DNA of 64,000 nt, from contig CAJTZS010000015.1 in assembly GCA_910584055.1 (NCBI GenBank), forward strand, positions 19,848-83,847, read 5' to 3'. Below the pieces are notes generated by a model. The model was given only the letters and a program-made list of their open reading frames with translations. It was not told the DNA's origin and made no database searches. Numbering within the stretch: position 1 is the first letter of the stretch; the number at the start of each line of letters is the position of its first letter. Shown in pieces: positions 27,243 through 36,363 of the stretch. The DNA comes from an uncultured Muribaculaceae bacterium (GTDB lineage Bacteria > Bacteroidota > Bacteroidia > Bacteroidales > Muribaculaceae). Made by a program: the position numbers and the translations under genes.

Positions 27243-28610
27243 ATGTCGAAAGTAAAATTCAATACAAGAATCGGTCTGATTGCAGCAACGGTAGGTTCTG
27301 CTGTAGGTCTCGGTAACATATGGAGGTTTCCGGCTGAAACCCAAACTAATGGAGGCGCGGCGTTTCTTCTTGTTTATATCTTGTGCATGCTGGTTCTCGG
27401 AATCCCCGTCATGCTTGCAGAGTTTTCACTTGGTAGGGGCGGTCACGGAGATGCTGAGAGTGTATTTCGGAAATTAAGACCAGGCAGCAAATGGTGGCTG
27501 GCGGGTTCTCTTGCAATCCTTGCCTCATATCTAATCCTGACGTTTTATATGGTGGTGGCAGGATGGACTTTTGAATACCTATGGCAGTCAATAACGGGAG
27601 ACTTGTATTCCTCGGCTAATTGCTCCTCATCAATGTTGGAGTCATCTTTTCATGAGAAGATGGAAAGTTATATCTGCAGCGACTTCTCTCCTCTTGTCAA
27701 TACATATGTACTGATACTGATAAACCTGATTATATTGTTGAGGGGAGTTCAAAAAGGCATAGAAAGAATGTCAAATATAATGATGCCCGTATTGTTTGTC
27801 CTCCTTTTGGTATTTGCCGGCGTATCTTTGTCTATGCCCGGTGCCTCTGATGGCCTGGAGTATTTCTTTAAACCTGATTTTTCAAAGATAGACACAGGCG
27901 TAATTGTAAATGCTCTCGGTCAGAGTTTCTTTTCGTTAAGTTTAGGTATGGGAATACTTATTACTTACTCGTCATATTATCCGAAAACAACTAAATTAGT
28001 TCCCACCGCTTTGACCGTTTCCATTCTGGATCTTCTTGTGGCCGTGCTTATGGGGATGATAATTTTTCCGGCGGTTGCAAGTTTTGGACTCGGAGAATCG
28101 GATCTTAGGGGGACAACATTGGTTTTTGTTACATTACCGGAGATTTTTGCGAGAATGCCTGCCACACAACTGTGGTCAATCCTGTTTTTCCTCCTTTTGC
28201 TTGTTGCCGCTCTGACATCTACGATATCGATATCCGAAGTTTCGGTGGCATGGGTTCAGGACCGGTTTAAGAAGTCGCGGTTTAAGGCTTGCATGATAGT
28301 CTTGCTGCCTCTATTTGTTTTAAGCGCGGTGTGTTCGCTGTCCTTCGGTTCTTTGAACGGTATAAAATTATTCGGTATGAGCATATTTGATTTTCTTGAT
28401 AATCTTGCAACCAACATTATGTTGCCGTTAGTTTCAATTTTAGTATGCATCTTTATCGGATGGTTTGTTGACAAAGGTTTTCTCAGGAAAGAGATTACAA
28501 ACAACGGAAGTGTCTCAAATCATTTCTATCCGTTTGTAAGTTTTGTTATAAGATATGTAGCTCCCCCTCTCCTTCTCCTTATTCTTCTCGCCGCATTCAT
28601 AGATTTTTAA
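27243..28610 (+). CDS. Sodium-dependent (NSS family) symporter
   Basis: This inner-membrane protein belongs to the neurotransmitter:sodium symporter family (LeuT-like), which imports amino acids or related solutes with sodium. The 455 residues show the family start RIGLIAATVGSAVGLGNIWR (about 9-28) with the sodium and substrate loop GSAVGLGNIWRFP, and about 11-12 hydrophobic helices, including the unwound helix-6 region ALGQSFFSLSLGMG (about 225-238). The substrate cannot be told from sequence; Trp, Leu or Tyr types are known in bacteria. It is transcribed alone. Confidence 0.92.
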   Translation: MSKVKFNTRIGLIAATVGSAVGLGNIWRFPAETQTNGGAAFLLVYILCMLVLGIPVMLAEFSLGRGGHGDAESVFRKLRPGSKWWLAGSLAILASYLILTFYMVVAGWTFEYLWQSITGDLYSSANCSSSMLESSFHEKMESYICSDFSPLVNTYVLILINLIILLRGVQKGIERMSNIMMPVLFVLLLVFAGVSLSMPGASDGLEYFFKPDFSKIDTGVIVNALGQSFFSLSLGMGILITYSSYYPKTTKLVPTALTVSILDLLVAVLMGMIIFPAVASFGLGESDLRGTTLVFVTLPEIFARMPATQLWSILFFLLLLVAALTSTISISEVSVAWVQDRFKKSRFKACMIVLLPLFVLSAVCSLSFGSLNGIKLFGMSIFDFLDNLATNIMLPLVSILVCIFIGWFVDKGFLRKEITNNGSVSNHFYPFVSFVIRYVAPPLLLLILLAAFIDF

Positions 28611-28614
28611 AAAC

Positions 28615-28677
28615 TGAACTCGTCTTGACTTATTTTCATATTTATTTAACATTCGTAAATAAGTCAATACGAGTTCA
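28615..28677. terminator. Long hairpin downstream of the symporter gene
   Basis: Arms 28615-28635 and 28657-28677 pair over 20 of 21 positions with a 21-base loop. It lies 5 bases after the stop, but no T-tract follows. Confidence 0.5.
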
Positions 28678-28714
28678 CTCTCTCAATTATTAAGTGAGGG
28701 TTATAACTTATACA

Positions 28715-28752
28715 AAAAATAGTTCCGCAACTTATGATGCGGAACTATTTTT
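28715..28752. terminator. Bidirectional terminator
   Basis: Arms 28715-28729 and 28738-28752 form a perfect 15-bp stem with A-tract and T-tract ends and an 8-base loop, between converging genes ending at 28610 and 28769. Confidence 0.8.
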
Positions 28753-28768
28753 ATAGGAAATTTAGATA

Positions 28769-31582
28769 TTATTTCGATTCAACGCCTTCCATGATAACCT
28801 CTATTCTGTTTTTACCGTTATAAAGGTTTTTCATAAATTTATTGAGATCTTCGAGAGTCAGGTTTTCAATGGCAGCCTTATGGTTGGTTATATCATCAAA
28901 TCCCTTTTCTAACTTGAGAAGATTGTTCTCCCAATATCCGTTGTTGCGGACATTGATCTCATACTGTTTCATTGTGGCTTCTTTCACTTTGTTGAAGTCT
29001 TTTTCACTTGCTCCATCGTTAAGAAGTTTGAGGAATCCAGCATTGGCTCTCTCTTCCATTTTCCCGAGCATATCGGCATTGGTTTCATATGCGTATATAA
29101 TCATCCATTGACCGGTATAGGGATTTAAGACGGCAGCGGCAGAGGGGCTGTATGTGCCACCCATCTCTTCACGGAGCGTTTCCGTGTAGACCATACGGAG
29201 AATCTGCCCGATTGTGTTCAGCTTAACTGAATTTTCAATTGAATATGGAATATTTGTGCCTGAGAATATGGCATACACCTGGGATTTGGGAGAATGCATG
29301 GGCTGCTTATAGTGATCAATAACTTGCCCGCTTACGATATCAATAGAAGTAAGGTCCTTTACTGCCGATTTCCCCTTCTTCGATGCCGGTAGAGAAGCAA
29401 CATACTGCTCAAGCAGTGGTTTGAGAGTCTCAATATCTACATTGCCGACAAATATAAATGTATAATCTGCGGCATTGGCTGTAGATTGCTTAATCATGTT
29501 GACCATTTCGGTATAGTTCGCGGCATCGATTGTATTAATATCTATTTCCTGGAACATCGGATTTTTGCCATATTGAGCGGCGGCCAAATGTTTTGCAAAA
29601 ACTTGATTGGGATCTGTGTCTCTGTTCTTAAGCATTGCACGTGCCTGATCCATCAGAGAATTGTAAGTATCGGGATCAGGATTAACGGATGTAAAGCCAG
29701 CATAAAGAAGTTCCATCAGTGTCGGGAGGTCTTTAACAGAACTGCTTCCTGAGAACTCATTTACTGTATTGCCTAATGAATAGCCAAGAGACGCAACTTT
29801 ACCGGCAAGATATTTTCTCAACTTTGTATTGTCAAAGTTCCCAAGCTTGCTTGCTGAGTACGCATCTTCCATCAGAAGCACATTTGCTGCCTGAGATTCA
29901 GGGTAAGAACGTTTACCACCATTTTTGAAAGCAGTGACACGGATTTCATCCGCTTTGAAGTCTGTAGGTTTCACGATAACCTTCACTCCGTTTGAAAGAA
30001 GAAGTTCAGTCGTTCCGAATTTACCTTCAGATTGTGCTTTTATTTTACCGGGTTTTGGAAGTTTATCAATCAGTGGATCTGTGATGACTTCATCCACATA
30101 TGCTTCATATTCAGCATTAAGAGCATTCTTAAGAACAGGAATCATATCCTGTTCTGTAACGACTGTAAACTCATCCTTCTTGGGCTGATCAATAATCATA
30201 ACCTGATTTTCCGGGGTAAGAAGCATTGATGCAACCTGATTTATTGTCAGAACAGGAATGTTGGGGAGCAGCTGCTTAACGAGTTCAAATTCAGTTTCTA
30301 TACCGGGAGCAGCTTCGTTATCAACGAAATGACGGATAAGTTCTTGAGCAAAAGCGCCATTGGTGGTTTTGTTACGTTCATTATACATTTTTTCATATCT
30401 TGAAATCATGTTGTCACGAACGCGTTGTAGCTCGGAATCAGTAAAGCCTGTTTTACAAGCACGCGCCACAATCCCAATAGCCTCTGCGAATGCATCCTTT
30501 ATTTCGGTTTTACCAACGACTGTTAAAGTGAAGGCTGCTTTAGTTTTCGAAACCCAGAAATCACCGAATCTAACCCCGGCGTAGGCATATTTGCACTCAG
30601 GTTTCTGGCTATACTCTGACAACCTATTGTTGATAAGGCTTGACAAAATTGATTCGAGAATCTGGTCCTGAACGTATCCTGCAATAGTGTTGCGCTGCTC
30701 GAACGGTGTTTTTTCAGATTTAAAGCTTAGAGTTAGTCTTGGAAACTGACCTTCCGGGTCATCAAAGTAAACAAAAATCGGCTCTTTGTTGTCGCTAACG
30801 TTAGGATATTTTCTTTCTGCGGCATTCTCAGGCATAGTTATCGGTGTAAATAGGTCGATCACCTTTTTTTCCATCTCTGCAGCATCGAAATCTCCTACAA
30901 TCACAATACCCTGCTGATCCGGTCTATACCATTTCTTATAATATGCACGTAAAACCTCCGGTTTGAAATTGCGCACTACTTCCATTTTACCAATCGGAGT
31001 CTGTTGGTATTGATACTCCTGATAAATTTTAGGCAAAATGTATTCCAGAAGGCGGGAATTGGCGTCATTACGAGAGCGCCATTCCTCTTCTATCACACCT
31101 CTTTCTGCGTTGATTTCATCCTCTTCAAGAAGGATCTCGCAACTCCAATCGTGAAGAGCGAGCAGAACGCTGTCCATCAGAGCGACATCGTTTGTGGGGA
31201 CATTGTTAATGTTGTATACAGTTTCGTCAAAAGCTGTATAAGCATTGATGTCCGCACCAAAACGGATGCCCTTGTTCTGAAGATAGTTGAGCATGTCTTT
31301 GCCGGGATAATGGCTGGTGCCGTTAAATGCCATGTGCTCAAGGAAGTGGGCAAGTCCAAGCTGTTCAGGCATTTCAAGGGTTGACCCCACTTTTTGCGCA
31401 ATATAGAAATTCGCGCGTTCCTTAGGCTCCTCATTATGGAGTATGAAATACTGAAGGCCGTTGGGTAGTGTGCCATGTTTCACAGCCGGATTCAGTGGAA
31501 GCGGCTGCATTTGCGGTTGGGCAAAGGCTACGAAAGTGCCCACGAGCATTGCAACCGCAGTTAGCATTCTTTTGAAAATCAT
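28769..31582 (-). CDS. M16-family (insulinase/pitrilysin-type) metallopeptidase
   Basis: This 937-residue exported protease has a signal peptide (about 1-21, ending AFAQ). Two M16 halves fold as a clam-shell around unfolded peptides. The N-terminal half carries the inverted zinc motif H79-F-L-E82-H83, with downstream acidic residues in INAERGVIEEEW. The C-terminal half (after about 510) is the inactive partner. The size fits single-chain M16B proteins of Bacteroidetes, which probably act in the periplasm on peptides or misfolded proteins; substrate unknown. It has its own promoter at 31658-31688 and a leader of about 70 bases. Confidence 0.93.
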   Translation of the reverse strand: MIFKRMLTAVAMLVGTFVAFAQPQMQPLPLNPAVKHGTLPNGLQYFILHNEEPKERANFYIAQKVGSTLEMPEQLGLAHFLEHMAFNGTSHYPGKDMLNYLQNKGIRFGADINAYTAFDETVYNINNVPTNDVALMDSVLLALHDWSCEILLEEDEINAERGVIEEEWRSRNDANSRLLEYILPKIYQEYQYQQTPIGKMEVVRNFKPEVLRAYYKKWYRPDQQGIVIVGDFDAAEMEKKVIDLFTPITMPENAAERKYPNVSDNKEPIFVYFDDPEGQFPRLTLSFKSEKTPFEQRNTIAGYVQDQILESILSSLINNRLSEYSQKPECKYAYAGVRFGDFWVSKTKAAFTLTVVGKTEIKDAFAEAIGIVARACKTGFTDSELQRVRDNMISRYEKMYNERNKTTNGAFAQELIRHFVDNEAAPGIETEFELVKQLLPNIPVLTINQVASMLLTPENQVMIIDQPKKDEFTVVTEQDMIPVLKNALNAEYEAYVDEVITDPLIDKLPKPGKIKAQSEGKFGTTELLLSNGVKVIVKPTDFKADEIRVTAFKNGGKRSYPESQAANVLLMEDAYSASKLGNFDNTKLRKYLAGKVASLGYSLGNTVNEFSGSSSVKDLPTLMELLYAGFTSVNPDPDTYNSLMDQARAMLKNRDTDPNQVFAKHLAAAQYGKNPMFQEIDINTIDAANYTEMVNMIKQSTANAADYTFIFVGNVDIETLKPLLEQYVASLPASKKGKSAVKDLTSIDIVSGQVIDHYKQPMHSPKSQVYAIFSGTNIPYSIENSVKLNTIGQILRMVYTETLREEMGGTYSPSAAAVLNPYTGQWMIIYAYETNADMLGKMEERANAGFLKLLNDGASEKDFNKVKEATMKQYEINVRNNGYWENNLLKLEKGFDDITNHKAAIENLTLEDLNKFMKNLYNGKNRIEVIMEGVESK

Positions 31583-31657
31583 AATGATTGGGTTAATAAA
31601 TTGTTATGTTGTTTAATAATATTATCGATAAAAGAAACACATTCTAAAACTAATTTA

Positions 31658-31688
31658 CAAAGGTAGTTCTTATATTTCAATTTGCAAA
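31658..31688 (-). promoter_or_regulatory. Promoter of the M16 peptidase gene
   Basis: Minus-strand TACCTTTG (31658-31665) and TTTG (31685-31688), 19 bases apart, match -7/-33 closely. The flanking non-coding stretch 31583-31893 otherwise holds only the foldback element at 31759-31879. Confidence 0.7.
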
Positions 31689-31758
31689 AAGAAAAGTCTA
31701 TTTTAAAAGCATAAGTAAGTGATTTAATTAAACCGATAATAAAAGAAAAGTTATATCT

Positions 31759-31879
31759 CACATATCATAAACTTGTCTTTTTCGGTGCTTTCCGCCAAAT
31801 TTCATCAGTCGCTATGCGGGCATAGCGACTGATGAAACTCGCGAAAACCACTCGAAAAATCCTGCGTTTATAATATGTG
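31759..31879. repeat. Foldback element, copy 3
   Basis: The ends 31759-31772 and 31866-31879 are inverted repeats matching at 13 of 14 positions. The centre is a perfect 18-bp stem (31800-31817 with 31820-31837) whose left arm starts TTTCATCAGTCG, the block shared with copies 1 and 2. AACTCGCGAAAA follows, matching AACTCGTGAAAA of copy 2. It lies 14 bases past the end of the 5-formyl-THF ligase gene. Confidence 0.65.
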
Positions 31880-31893
31880 TTTAATCTGAACAC

Positions 31894-32451
31894 TTACTTA
31901 TCATACTTATTGATAACTATACATGTATTTTGAGTAATGACAATATCCATTTTCACATCATGCTGTTCAACCGGTATTTCATCGAGCATCTGGAATTCAT
32001 AGCCGATACCGATTTTTGTGGCTTTAGTTGTTTTCAAGAGCCTATCATAAAAGCCTTTTCCTCTCCCAAGCCTATTCCCTTTTCGATCATAAGCAACAGC
32101 CGGCACCACTATAAGCTCAATATCGTCGGGATTTATGGTATTGTTACCCGTTGGTTCCTCAATATGAAAAGCACCCAGTTCAAGACGAGTCTCGTCGTAA
32201 GGCAAAATGTCAAGATTCACACCGTTGACTCTTGGGAGATAGAAGTGTTTTTTATCGCTCCATTTTGCAAGGAAGCCGTGTGTGGATAATTCATCTGGCA
32301 ACGAATGGTACATAAGTATATGGTTTGCCATAATGAATGCTGCGCTCTTTTCAAGTTGCGCAAACACTTCTTCAGCCGCAGCGATGCGTTCCGATTCAAG
32401 AAGCATTGATCTCATCGCCTTTATTTTTTTTCTAATCTCATTCTTTTCCAT
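31894..32451 (-). CDS. 5-formyltetrahydrofolate cyclo-ligase
   Basis: This enzyme converts 5-formyl-THF to 5,10-methenyl-THF with ATP, returning stored folate to one-carbon metabolism. The 185 residues match the family, with an N-terminal KxxIRKKIKAMR-like helix and the nucleotide-binding signature GNRLGRGKGFYDRL (125-138). It follows the S41 protease gene on the same strand after 50 bases, which contain a hairpin (32468-32498). The foldback element copy 3 lies just downstream. Confidence 0.93.
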   Translation of the reverse strand: MEKNEIRKKIKAMRSMLLESERIAAAEEVFAQLEKSAAFIMANHILMYHSLPDELSTHGFLAKWSDKKHFYLPRVNGVNLDILPYDETRLELGAFHIEEPTGNNTINPDDIELIVVPAVAYDRKGNRLGRGKGFYDRLLKTTKATKIGIGYEFQMLDEIPVEQHDVKMDIVITQNTCIVINKYDK

Positions 32452-32467
32452 AGTATTAAGCTATTAT

Positions 32468-32498
32468 TTCTGCATGATGGCATTGCCATCATGCAGAA
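32468..32498 (-). other. Intercistronic hairpin between S41 protease and folate ligase genes
   Basis: A 14-bp perfect stem (32468-32481 with 32485-32498) has a 3-base loop and no T-tract. It fits an RNA-stabilising or processing hairpin inside a transcript better than a terminator. Confidence 0.5.
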
Positions 32499-32501
32499 TG
32501 A

Positions 32502-34121
32502 TTAATCTTTTATATCGACAGGAGATTTTCCCTCTTCCAGAATCTTCACCGCTTTCAAGACTGTCGGATCTTTCTGATTCAATATTTCGAGGAAAGTGTT
32601 GAACCCTATCAAATCTCTCGCTATTACTGCTTTCAATTGATTCAACAGCAAATCGCGGGATTTATTTATGTAATACCACCGAGCCGGGAGTCCGTTGTTT
32701 GCTGCATATGTCACAAAATTGTTGAGAAGCATATTGTCTCGCGGCATTATTCTGGCGAGTTCCGGCATGGTGTTCTTCCCTTTGAGCATAGGTCTGTAAG
32801 TCTCGGCAAATTCACCTGCGTAACGCTGGATAAGTCCTCGGTTAAGAGCCTCAAGATAATAGGATGTATATCCTGTTGTATCCTCAGGTACGAATATATC
32901 CGGCATTATACCGCCGCCTCCATATACTGTCCTCCCATTTGGAGTGGTGAAAATCTTGCTCTTGTCCATTTTCACCGAATCTTTTGAGTAGAATTCTCCA
33001 TGATTATATCTGTCGAGGATATCAAGCTCATACTTCCCATCCCGTCCGCGCTTGTATTCTTTCTGGATACAGCGTCCGGATGGCGTATAATATCTTGCTA
33101 CCGTAAGCCGCATGCCAGAACTGTCAGGCAAGACAATTGGGTTTTGCACCAGACCTTTCCCGAAAGTTCGTCTGCCGATCACCAGTCCCCTGTCATTATC
33201 CTGAATTGCACCGGCAAAAATTTCTGAAGCAGATGCCGAAAACTCATTTGTAAGCACAGTCACCTCAACGTCCTGGAATTGTCCGTTCCCGTCGCTGATT
33301 GCCATTGTTTCATTTTCAGGTCTTCTTCCCTGAGTGTAAACAATCATTTTACCGGCAGGAAGGAACTCGTTTGCCATGAATATTGCCTGATCCATGAATC
33401 CGCCGGAGTTGCCGCGAAAATCAAGCACAAACTTTTGAGCACCTTTTTTTCTGAGTTCGACAAGCGCATTGAAAAACTCATTATAGGTTGTCCGTGCAAA
33501 TTTGCTTACCCTCATATAACCGATCTTATCGGTAAGCATATATTTCGAATCTACGCTATATTCCGGTATTTTATCACGAGTGATGTCGAAAGTCAAATTT
33601 TTAGCCATTCCTCGCCGTTTAACTTTCAACGAGACTTTTGTCCCTTCTTTCCCTCGAAGATGCTTAAACACATCCTGATTTGTTATCTTATCTCCGTAAA
33701 GAGCTTTCCCATCTGCTTCAAGAATCATGTCTCCGGGCTGAAGTCCAACAAGTTCTGCCGGGCCTCCGGGCACAACTTCAATAACTTTAACTGTATCGGA
33801 GAGTATCTGAAACGATACACCAACTCCTCCGAACGCACCTTCAAGTTCCTCGTTGGTTGATGTCAGTTCGGATTTTGGTATATAAGCAGAGTGAGGATCA
33901 AGTGAAGCTAACAAATCAGGGATTGCAGTCTCCATCAGTGAGTCTACATCAATTTCGTCAACATATTGGCTCCGTATCAATCCTAATATCGTTTGCATTT
34001 TCTCTTGACCCGGAGTCAATTTCCTTACAGCTTCATATTTCCCTATAAAGACACCTCCTATTATCCCTGCGGAAATTGCCACGGGAAGCAGAATTGCAGA
34101 TATGTTTCTTTTTTTTGCCAT
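32502..34121 (-). CDS. S41-family C-terminal processing peptidase with PDZ domain
   Basis: CtpA/Prc-type proteases trim or degrade periplasmic proteins from the C-terminus. The 539 residues have an N-terminal membrane anchor (about 8-26), a PDZ domain (about 90-165, with GPAELVGLQPGDMILEADG) and an S41 catalytic core. The core has LDFRGNSGG (about 233-241), the serine motif SASAS (295-299) and the general-base lysine in GKG (K322). A C-terminal helical extension of about 150 residues follows. A -7-like TAACTTTG (minus strand, 34126-34133) lies 4 bases before the ATG. The dCMP deaminase gene is 49 bases upstream. Confidence 0.93.
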   Translation of the reverse strand: MAKKRNISAILLPVAISAGIIGGVFIGKYEAVRKLTPGQEKMQTILGLIRSQYVDEIDVDSLMETAIPDLLASLDPHSAYIPKSELTSTNEELEGAFGGVGVSFQILSDTVKVIEVVPGGPAELVGLQPGDMILEADGKALYGDKITNQDVFKHLRGKEGTKVSLKVKRRGMAKNLTFDITRDKIPEYSVDSKYMLTDKIGYMRVSKFARTTYNEFFNALVELRKKGAQKFVLDFRGNSGGFMDQAIFMANEFLPAGKMIVYTQGRRPENETMAISDGNGQFQDVEVTVLTNEFSASASEIFAGAIQDNDRGLVIGRRTFGKGLVQNPIVLPDSSGMRLTVARYYTPSGRCIQKEYKRGRDGKYELDILDRYNHGEFYSKDSVKMDKSKIFTTPNGRTVYGGGGIMPDIFVPEDTTGYTSYYLEALNRGLIQRYAGEFAETYRPMLKGKNTMPELARIMPRDNMLLNNFVTYAANNGLPARWYYINKSRDLLLNQLKAVIARDLIGFNTFLEILNQKDPTVLKAVKILEEGKSPVDIKD

Positions 34122-34170
34122 TCTTCAAAGTTACTCATGTAACCTGTATTAGAGCTTGTTTAAAAAGCTC

Positions 34171-34608
34171 TTATTCACGTTCTCCAGATTTGAAAGGGAG
34201 GTAAACAACCTCAATCCCGGCTTTTTTTAGCAGTTCCAGGCCGTCTGTTATCCTGTATATGTCAGAAAAGACCACGCGTTTAATACCGGCCTGAATAATA
34301 AGCTTGGAACACTCCATGCATGGACTCGTCGAGACATAGAGCGTGCTCCCCTCGCTTGAGTTGTTGGAACGCGCCACTTTTGTTATGGCATTTGCCTCTG
34401 CATGCAAAACATATGGGAATGTTACCCCGTCCTGACTTTCGCAAACGTTATCGAAACCGGCAGGAGTGCCATTATACCCATCCGATATGATCATTTTGTC
34501 TTTAACAAGGATCGCTCCTACTTTTCGGCGCTGACAATATGAGTTTTCACTCCAGATTCCAGCCATTCTCAGATATCTGCGGTCAAGCGTGGTTTGTTTG
34601 TCTTCCAT
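34171..34608 (-). CDS. dCMP deaminase family protein (ComEB-like)
   Basis: This zinc enzyme probably deaminates dCMP to dUMP for thymidylate synthesis. The 145 residues carry the cytidine/deoxycytidylate deaminase signature: H69-A-E71 in the first motif and P-C97-M-E-C100 in the second. YNGTPAGFDN, near 45-54, is typical of dCMP deaminases. It follows trxB on the same strand by 26 bases. Its precise substrate within the deaminase superfamily is inferred. Confidence 0.9.
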   Translation of the reverse strand: MEDKQTTLDRRYLRMAGIWSENSYCQRRKVGAILVKDKMIISDGYNGTPAGFDNVCESQDGVTFPYVLHAEANAITKVARSNNSSEGSTLYVSTSPCMECSKLIIQAGIKRVVFSDIYRITDGLELLKKAGIEVVYLPFKSGERE

Positions 34609-34634
34609 ATGCAGGATATATCGTTATAAGTTGT

Positions 34635-35588
34635 TTAAACAGTTTCCAAGTCATTTTCAAGGATAAATCTTTCAGCATCTATTGCTGCGCGGCAACCGGT
34701 TCCGGCTGCGCTCACTGCCTGACGATATATAGGGTCTGCACAATCTCCTGCTGCAAAAACACCTGCAATATTGGTGCTTGTATAAGGAGAGTTTACTTTT
34801 ATATACCCTTCTTCGTCCATATCGATTTGTCCTTTGAAGATTTCTGTGTTCGGTTTATGCCCTATTCCAAGGAAGAATCCATCAATCTGGATATTGAGTT
34901 CTTCCTGCTCAGGTTTGCCGAGGTGGCGCACAAGCCGGGCGCCCTCAACGCCTTCTTCTCCAAATAAGCCGACGGTATTGCAATTGAAAAGGATTTCAAT
35001 GTTGTCGCGTTCATTCACGCGCTTTTTCATGATATCCGATGCGCGTAGATAATCTTTCCTGACAATCATATAAACTTTTTTTGCCAGAGTGGAAAGGTAA
35101 AGCGCCTCTTCGCATGCTGTATCTCCGCCGCCGACAACAGCAACAGTTTTCTTCCGATAGAAGAAGCCGTCGCATGTGGCACAAGCACTGACCCCCAATC
35201 CCTTGTATTTCTCTTCGTCCGGCAGTCCGAGATATTTAGCTGATGCTCCTGTGGATATGATTACAGTGTCAGCAATCACAACATTTCCTTTATCATCTAC
35301 GCAACGGAAAGGGCGTTTCGAGAAGTCAACAATCTCTATGATTCTTGCCACGACTTTTGTCCCGAACCGTTCCGCCTGATCGCGGAGCTGTTGCATCATT
35401 TCCATACCTTGAATTCCATTGGGATATCCGGGAAAATTCTCTATTTCAGTTGTCTGGGTGAGCTGCCCTCCGGGCTGGTTTCCTTCATAAATAACGGGAT
35501 TGAGATTAGCTCGCGAGGCATATATAGCCGCAGTGTAACCGGCAGGCCCTGAACCTATGATCAATACCTTGGCTCTTTCTTCAGTCAT
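34635..35588 (-). CDS. trxB: Thioredoxin-disulfide reductase
   Basis: TrxB uses NADPH and FAD to reduce thioredoxin. The 317 residues show the FAD loop GSGPAGYTAA (12-21), the redox-active C136-A-T-C139, the NADPH loop VVGGGDTACEEA (151-162) and the C-terminal FAD motif GVFAAGDC. It is part of a minus-strand cluster ftsK, lolA-like, trxB, dCMP deaminase, an order often seen in Bacteroidales. No thioredoxin gene is in the window. Confidence 0.96.
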   Translation of the reverse strand: MTEERAKVLIIGSGPAGYTAAIYASRANLNPVIYEGNQPGGQLTQTTEIENFPGYPNGIQGMEMMQQLRDQAERFGTKVVARIIEIVDFSKRPFRCVDDKGNVVIADTVIISTGASAKYLGLPDEEKYKGLGVSACATCDGFFYRKKTVAVVGGGDTACEEALYLSTLAKKVYMIVRKDYLRASDIMKKRVNERDNIEILFNCNTVGLFGEEGVEGARLVRHLGKPEQEELNIQIDGFFLGIGHKPNTEIFKGQIDMDEEGYIKVNSPYTSTNIAGVFAAGDCADPIYRQAVSAAGTGCRAAIDAERFILENDLETV

Positions 35589-35680
35589 GATATTCTGTAT
35601 TTAATCGTTTAAATTTGTTATCTACAATATAAAAGAGAGGAGATGCTCATTATATTTAACATTTTATTATGAAAAATGGT

Positions 35681-36334
35681 CTATCTGAGATCAATAATTT
35701 GAACTTTGGGATATTTGTTTTTCGGATATTCAAATTCTGATGCATTGATAGTTCCGGTATAATCAAGTGATTTTACATTCACTGTTGTGACAGCTCCGGA
35801 TTTGGGTGTCACTACAAATCTTTCAGGTTTCAATGTCTTGCCGTTCAGTGTCACCTCAACAGACTTTATTGTATTCCGTTTTGATTTGGGAAGAAGCGTA
35901 ATAACATACTTACCGGCAATCTTTTTATTCGAGAATGTGGCATTGTAACCGGCAGAATAAGTTTTTATATATTCAAGCGGATTAGACTCGGATATTTCAC
36001 TTGCAGTTGGTGATACCACAGTGGTTTCTCTCGAAGAAGCATTATATGTCCACATATTTTTTCCGTTATACCATGATGACGCAGCAGGAGTGGAGAATCT
36101 GAATTTTGAACCGGACGCTTTTAGTGAACCATTAAAACTCCTTCCGGAAGTAGTCACTGAGAATGTGCCTGAGATACCTCTTGCATTCTTAACTGTTTCA
36201 GCAGCCCTATTCATTATTTCCATAGCAGTCGGAACACTCTTTGTTTTCGTTGCCCTTGCCACAGTTAAGTTGCAAGGCGTTGCCAACAATAGGAAAAATA
36301 TAGACAGATATTTAAAAAATCCAGTTTGATTCAT
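35681..36334 (-). CDS. LolA-like outer-membrane lipoprotein carrier protein
   Basis: LolA shuttles lipoproteins across the periplasm to the outer membrane. The 217 residues have a signal peptide (about 1-28) and a LolA-type fold: MNRAAETVKNARGISGTFSV, then SGSKFRFST and W-Y-N-G-K-N-M-W-T-Y-N. Sequence conservation in this family is low, so the call leans partly on its position directly after ftsK (29 bases), as in other Bacteroidales. The 92-base gap before trxB holds nothing recognisable. Confidence 0.82.
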   Translation of the reverse strand: MNQTGFFKYLSIFFLLLATPCNLTVARATKTKSVPTAMEIMNRAAETVKNARGISGTFSVTTSGRSFNGSLKASGSKFRFSTPAASSWYNGKNMWTYNASSRETTVVSPTASEISESNPLEYIKTYSAGYNATFSNKKIAGKYVITLLPKSKRNTIKSVEVTLNGKTLKPERFVVTPKSGAVTTVNVKSLDYTGTINASEFEYPKNKYPKVQIIDLR

Positions 36335-36363
36335 AATGAAGAAACTTAGAATGAATTTACAGT

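Noticed and set aside
33279..33860. 193-codon plus-strand frame
   Set aside because: It is antisense to the S41 protease gene, whose motifs are complete.
34151..34171. Short hairpin AGAGCTT/AAGCTCT before the S41 gene
   Set aside because: Only 7 bp, A/T-rich, overlapping the upstream stop; not enough to call a terminator.
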